From contig DLJQ01000012.1 in assembly GCA_002484335.1 (NCBI GenBank), positions 260,300 to 324,299 on the forward strand: 64,000 nt of DNA, given 5' to 3'. The notes beneath the pieces are model-generated. The model did not search any database and was not told the DNA's origin. It saw only the letters and a list, made by a program, of their open reading frames with translations. This document shows positions 61,009 through 64,000 of this stretch, piece after piece. The stretch comes from Flavobacteriales bacterium UBA7612. GTDB lineage: Bacteria; Bacteroidota; Bacteroidia; Flavobacteriales; Weeksellaceae. The position numbers and the translations under genes were made by a program. Position 1 is the stretch's first letter, and each line of letters opens with the position of its first letter.

Positions 61009-62577
61009 TTATTGTACTTGAATAGAGATTGATGATGCTTCACCTGATAATCCTGTATTTGTTTTATATTTAATATCAAATACACCTATTACATCTCCTT
61101 TCTTAGCTTTAGATATTGCTCCAGCAGCTCCTGACATTTTATTACCAGAAACTCTTACTGTTGCCTGACCTGGTACTTTCACATTAAATGATGTTACTTC
61201 TCCTGATACAGGGAATAAGAAGTCTGGCCAATCAACACGAATTGTTTGAGCAGCAACTCCATTATCTGGTATAGCTGGACTTGTTTTTCCTAAAATAACT
61301 CCACGTGCAGGTGGCACAGGTTTAATACGGAAAGTTTCTCTAACTGTCAATGTTTTTCCAGAACTAGCTTTTGTAGTTGCAGTAAACACAACTTCGTTTC
61401 CTCCACCTGGAGTATAATTCCATTTATTTGCTCCTGCTCCAGATACACTACCTGAAGATGGAGATAAACTTACTGGACTGTTAGCTCCATTAATAGTAGC
61501 TGAAATTGGATTAACTACACCACGATAAACTACACGTAAATTATCTGCAACTATTGAACCTCCTGTTGGATCTTTCTCTATAATTTCAGCAGCTTTTTTA
61601 TCTAATGTTTGTGCTACAACTTGATATGTTGAAGGAACTATAGAAACTGTTTTAGTTTGCCCATTAGATTCATAAGATATATTACCTGTTAATTGATGTA
61701 CACCTACACTTGATGTATTCAATTTAATTGAAGCTTTACCATCTACAACTGTAGCATTACCTACACTTGTTTGTACAGAACCTTTAATAGAGTTATCATA
61801 TGCTCCTAAAACAACGTTTAAAACAGCATCATCTCCTATTTTAACAACACCTGGAGATAAGAATAAACCTTGAAAAGCATCTAATTCAATTTTCTCTTCT
61901 AATTTACCAGATAATAATGCTCTTACTAAGTTTCCTTCTTCTGTACGAGCATCCATTTGCATTTTAGATAAATTTGTTAAAGCAGCTACCATAGGCTGAT
62001 CATAAAACTTCTCTTGAATCCAAGTTTGTCTTTTTGATTTTGTAGTTGTTCCAAAAAACTCATTATAACGAGTTTCTATACTCGCTTTTTGAGCACTTTT
62101 TTGAGCAAATGTCATCAAAAAATTTCTATAAGAATCTATTTTACTAACAAATTCTTGAGCTTTTTCATTTCCTTTATCTCCTCCTTTACCTTTAAAAAAT
62201 AAAGAAACTACTGGTTCTGTATTTGATAAAGCATTATAATCAGTATCTTCTGAACCGGAAATAAAATTAGCTCCAGCTAATTCTTTCTTTAATCCATCAA
62301 TGTAAGAAACAAAATCATTTGTTTGTTTCTTTACTTCTGCAGCCTGTGATTTTGTATCTGCATAAGAAGGATCAGTATTCGCTTTTAAATCAATTTGATT
62401 ATAAAACGTATTATTATTCTCTAAAGTCAATTTTGATGTTGACTCTAATGTTGTATTTATACTTTCGAAAGATCTCAGAACCTCACGATCTACGTTCAAA
62501 GCCATCATAGCTATGAACACGAGATACATAAGGTTGATCATCTTCTGACGTCCGGTTAATTTACCACCTCCTGCCAT
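61009..62577 (-). CDS. gldM: Type IX secretion / gliding motor protein GldM
   Basis: A 522-residue protein with a short cytoplasmic start (MAGGGKLTGRQKM), one membrane helix (INLMYLVFIAMMALNV, residues 14-30) and four periplasmic domains; a helical first domain is followed by three beta-rich ones (e.g. PVSLSPSSGSVSGAGANKWNY). GldM with GldL forms the proton-driven rotary motor that powers type IX secretion and gliding. Part of the gldK-L-M-N operon. Confidence 0.95.
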   Translation of the reverse strand: MAGGGKLTGRQKMINLMYLVFIAMMALNVDREVLRSFESINTTLESTSKLTLENNNTFYNQIDLKANTDPSYADTKSQAAEVKKQTNDFVSYIDGLKKELAGANFISGSEDTDYNALSNTEPVVSLFFKGKGGDKGNEKAQEFVSKIDSYRNFLMTFAQKSAQKASIETRYNEFFGTTTKSKRQTWIQEKFYDQPMVAALTNLSKMQMDARTEEGNLVRALLSGKLEEKIELDAFQGLFLSPGVVKIGDDAVLNVVLGAYDNSIKGSVQTSVGNATVVDGKASIKLNTSSVGVHQLTGNISYESNGQTKTVSIVPSTYQVVAQTLDKKAAEIIEKDPTGGSIVADNLRVVYRGVVNPISATINGANSPVSLSPSSGSVSGAGANKWNYTPGGGNEVVFTATTKASSGKTLTVRETFRIKPVPPARGVILGKTSPAIPDNGVAAQTIRVDWPDFLFPVSGEVTSFNVKVPGQATVRVSGNKMSGAAGAISKAKKGDVIGVFDIKYKTNTGLSGEASSISIQVQ

Positions 62578-62634
62578 AATAATTTATAGAATTAATGAAT
62601 GTTTTAGTTAATTTATTGAAAAATGATACAATGA

Positions 62635-63306
62635 TTAGTTATTTTTCATTGCTGAAAGCATACCTCCGTATACTTTATTTAATGCATTAATATTAGCAGA
62701 AAGCTCTTGCATTTCTTTCAAGAACTGCTCTGAACTACCTGAAGATTTTTGCATTTCTTCAATAAATTGTTTATTTAATTCTACTTGTTTTTGGCTATTT
62801 TCTATTTGTTGAGCATAAACAGCGTTTAAAGCACTAATATTTGTAGATGCTTTAGCTATTTCATTACTATATTGTTCTGTAGAAGCAACTGCTGATGTAG
62901 TCGTGTTCAATTCTTTTACTGCTGAACCAAACTTATCTAAAGATCCTCTTAATCTTTCAAAAACTTCTTTATCTAATTTAGCTTCAGCTAAAACTTTATC
63001 TAACTCTACAGTTAAATTATTGCCTGCAGAAGCTACAGCAGCTGTTTTTCTTTGAACTGGTGCATTACCTTCTAATTCAGGAAAAGCTTTTTCCCATTCA
63101 TAACTTCCTGCTGGTTTATCAAAAAATGCAGAGTAAATGAAAACTATTGCTTCTGCTACTAATCCAATCGTTAAAATTATATTAGCGGAAATTGGTCCTA
63201 AATTGGTATGCGTTATTTTACATAAAGCCCCAATAATTACAACTGCGGCAAAGAAATTATATAAAAAATTTGTTAAACGTTCTTGTTTAGAAGCTTGTAC
63301 TGCCAT
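62635..63306 (-). CDS. gldL: Type IX secretion / gliding motor protein GldL
   Basis: A 223-residue protein with two membrane helices (about 15-33 and 37-60) containing the charged residues Lys30 and Glu52 inside the membrane, in positions equivalent to the Lys/Glu pair required for the GldLM proton motor. The remaining cytoplasmic part is coiled coil (about 95-215). GldL forms the pentameric stator around GldM. Second gene of the minus-strand operon, 35 bases after gldK. Confidence 0.94.
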   Translation of the reverse strand: MAVQASKQERLTNFLYNFFAAVVIIGALCKITHTNLGPISANIILTIGLVAEAIVFIYSAFFDKPAGSYEWEKAFPELEGNAPVQRKTAAVASAGNNLTVELDKVLAEAKLDKEVFERLRGSLDKFGSAVKELNTTTSAVASTEQYSNEIAKASTNISALNAVYAQQIENSQKQVELNKQFIEEMQKSSGSSEQFLKEMQELSANINALNKVYGGMLSAMKNN

Positions 63307-63341
63307 GTGAATGTTTTTTTAGTTTTAATGTATAGTTATTT

Positions 63342-64000
63342 TTATTTAGTTCTTCTATAATTTATTTTTGATCCTTCAGGATATGATTGTACTGTTCGGA
63401 AACCAATAAAGCTTCTTGCAGAATCTTTATTTTCCCAATCTCTAGAAGAAACCATTAATAAGTAACCTATATCTTTCCAAGAACCTCCTCTTACACTCAT
63501 ATTTGAATCACCAGAAGCTGGAATTGAAGGATTAAGTGATGACGATAATAAATATGATGATCTGTTATAAGGAGAACTTGTCCATTCAGCTACATTACCA
63601 GCCATATCATATAATCCATAACCATTAGGACGGAATGTTTTTACAGGTGCAGTATACATGTATCCTGTTTTTTTACCATCATTTATTTCTAAATAATCAC
63701 CTCTTTTAGGTTTAAAGTTTGCTAAATAACAACCTCTATCATCTACTAAATAAGGTCCTCCCCAAGGATAAGGAGCATTTTCAAGACCACCACGAGCAGC
63801 ATATTCCCATTCTATTTCTGTTGGTAGACGATAACTGATAACTTTTACTTGATTACCTCTTTTCTTTTTATTTGCTAAAGCGGTATTATGATATCTTGTT
63901 CTGAAATCACAAAAAGCAGCTGCTTGATTCCAACTAACACCAACAACAGGATAATTAGCATATGCCTTATGCCAGAAGTAATCTTGATGCATAGGATCAT
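63342..64000 (-). CDS. gldK: Type IX secretion lipoprotein GldK, C-terminal part (cut by window end)
   Basis: The open frame runs past the window edge; 219 codons are visible. It belongs to the formylglycine-generating-enzyme/sulfatase-modifying-factor fold used by GldK: YPVVGVSWNQAAAFCDFRTRY, RLPTEIEWEYAARGG, GLYDMAGNVAEWTSSPYNRSSY, SVRGGSWKDIGYLLMVSSRDW and IGFRTV. No active-site Cys pair of true FGE is used in this family. It forms a ring with GldN in the periplasm. First gene of the operon; start and lipobox lie outside. Confidence 0.93.
   Translation of the reverse strand, partial: DPMHQDYFWHKAYANYPVVGVSWNQAAAFCDFRTRYHNTALANKKKRGNQVKVISYRLPTEIEWEYAARGGLENAPYPWGGPYLVDDRGCYLANFKPKRGDYLEINDGKKTGYMYTAPVKTFRPNGYGLYDMAGNVAEWTSSPYNRSSYLLSSSLNPSIPASGDSNMSVRGGSWKDIGYLLMVSSRDWENKDSARSFIGFRTVQSYPEGSKINYRRTK

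Noticed and set aside
1..64000. tRNA, rRNA, tmRNA or prophage genes
   Set aside because: Reading by eye showed no cloverleaf ends, conserved rRNA segments, integrase or phage structural genes. A tRNAscan/Rfam run would settle it.

Overview
The window is about 30% G+C. It has the marks of a Bacteroidota genome of class Flavobacteriia (Flavobacteriaceae/Weeksellaceae-like; I do not commit to a genus). These marks are: a complete gldL-gldM-gldN block plus partial gldK of the type IX secretion system; TAnnTTTG-type promoters with almost no Shine-Dalgarno sequences; secreted proteins starting AQVGINT; a transketolase encoded as two half-subunits; and many AT-rich intergenic repeats. No rRNA, tRNA, CRISPR array, prophage or transposase was seen.

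Layout. 1-6.5 kb is largely housekeeping: the tail of a CoA-transferase subunit with a PcaF-type thiolase, a DEAD-box helicase, then rluD / PASTA protein diverging from ddl-coaD. 6.5-12.1 kb is an accessory block of transporters and AraC regulators (CynX-type and Bcr-type MFS, two AraC proteins, lrgAB). 12.2-18.8 kb holds an ion channel with an unusual selectivity filter, followed by what I read as a copper-acquisition locus: a small Cys-motif protein, a lipoprotein with YtkA/FixH-like copper-type motifs, a TonB-dependent receptor carrying an OprC-type CxxxM...HxM site, an MbnP-type lipoprotein with a likely surface-export signal, and an MbnH/MauG-type di-haem protein. 19-28.8 kb: DUF2975/XRE pair, metallo-beta-lactamase-fold protein, ECF sigma/anti-sigma pair, clpS-prmA, mnmD, ilvE, Fe-dependent alcohol dehydrogenase with an AraC regulator, and a fused MsrAB lipoprotein. 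29.0-30.1 kb is a tandem array of ~137-bp palindromic units with a GIY-YIG nuclease gene sitting in one of the otherwise 9-nt spacers.

30.2-45.8 kb: recR, a sodium symporter, proC, several unrecognised proteins, one gene broken by an in-frame TGA, a MITE-like element with perfect terminal inverted repeats, a 3-hydroxyacyl-CoA dehydrogenase, a sterol-desaturase-family enzyme, a surface protein with a divergent membrane-anchored AraC protein, and a compact three-gene cassette (membrane coiled-coil protein broken by TAA / P-loop GTPase-like protein / coiled-coil membrane protein) that looks like an uncharacterised conflict or signalling system. 44.9-54.7 kb: Ada-like and AlkB-like alkylation-repair genes, a membrane LuxR-type regulator with a surface protein, and an HxlR-controlled run of flavin and NAD(P)H oxidoreductases. 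55.0-59.1 kb: transketolase N and C subunits separated by two homologous secreted proteins. 59.2-64 kb: a PAS-LuxR regulator and gldN-gldM-gldL-gldK on the minus strand, cut by the window end.

The strongest leads are the copper locus, the GIY-YIG gene in the repeat array, the GTPase cassette and the MITE-like element. At least three families of dispersed intergenic repeats recur throughout the window.
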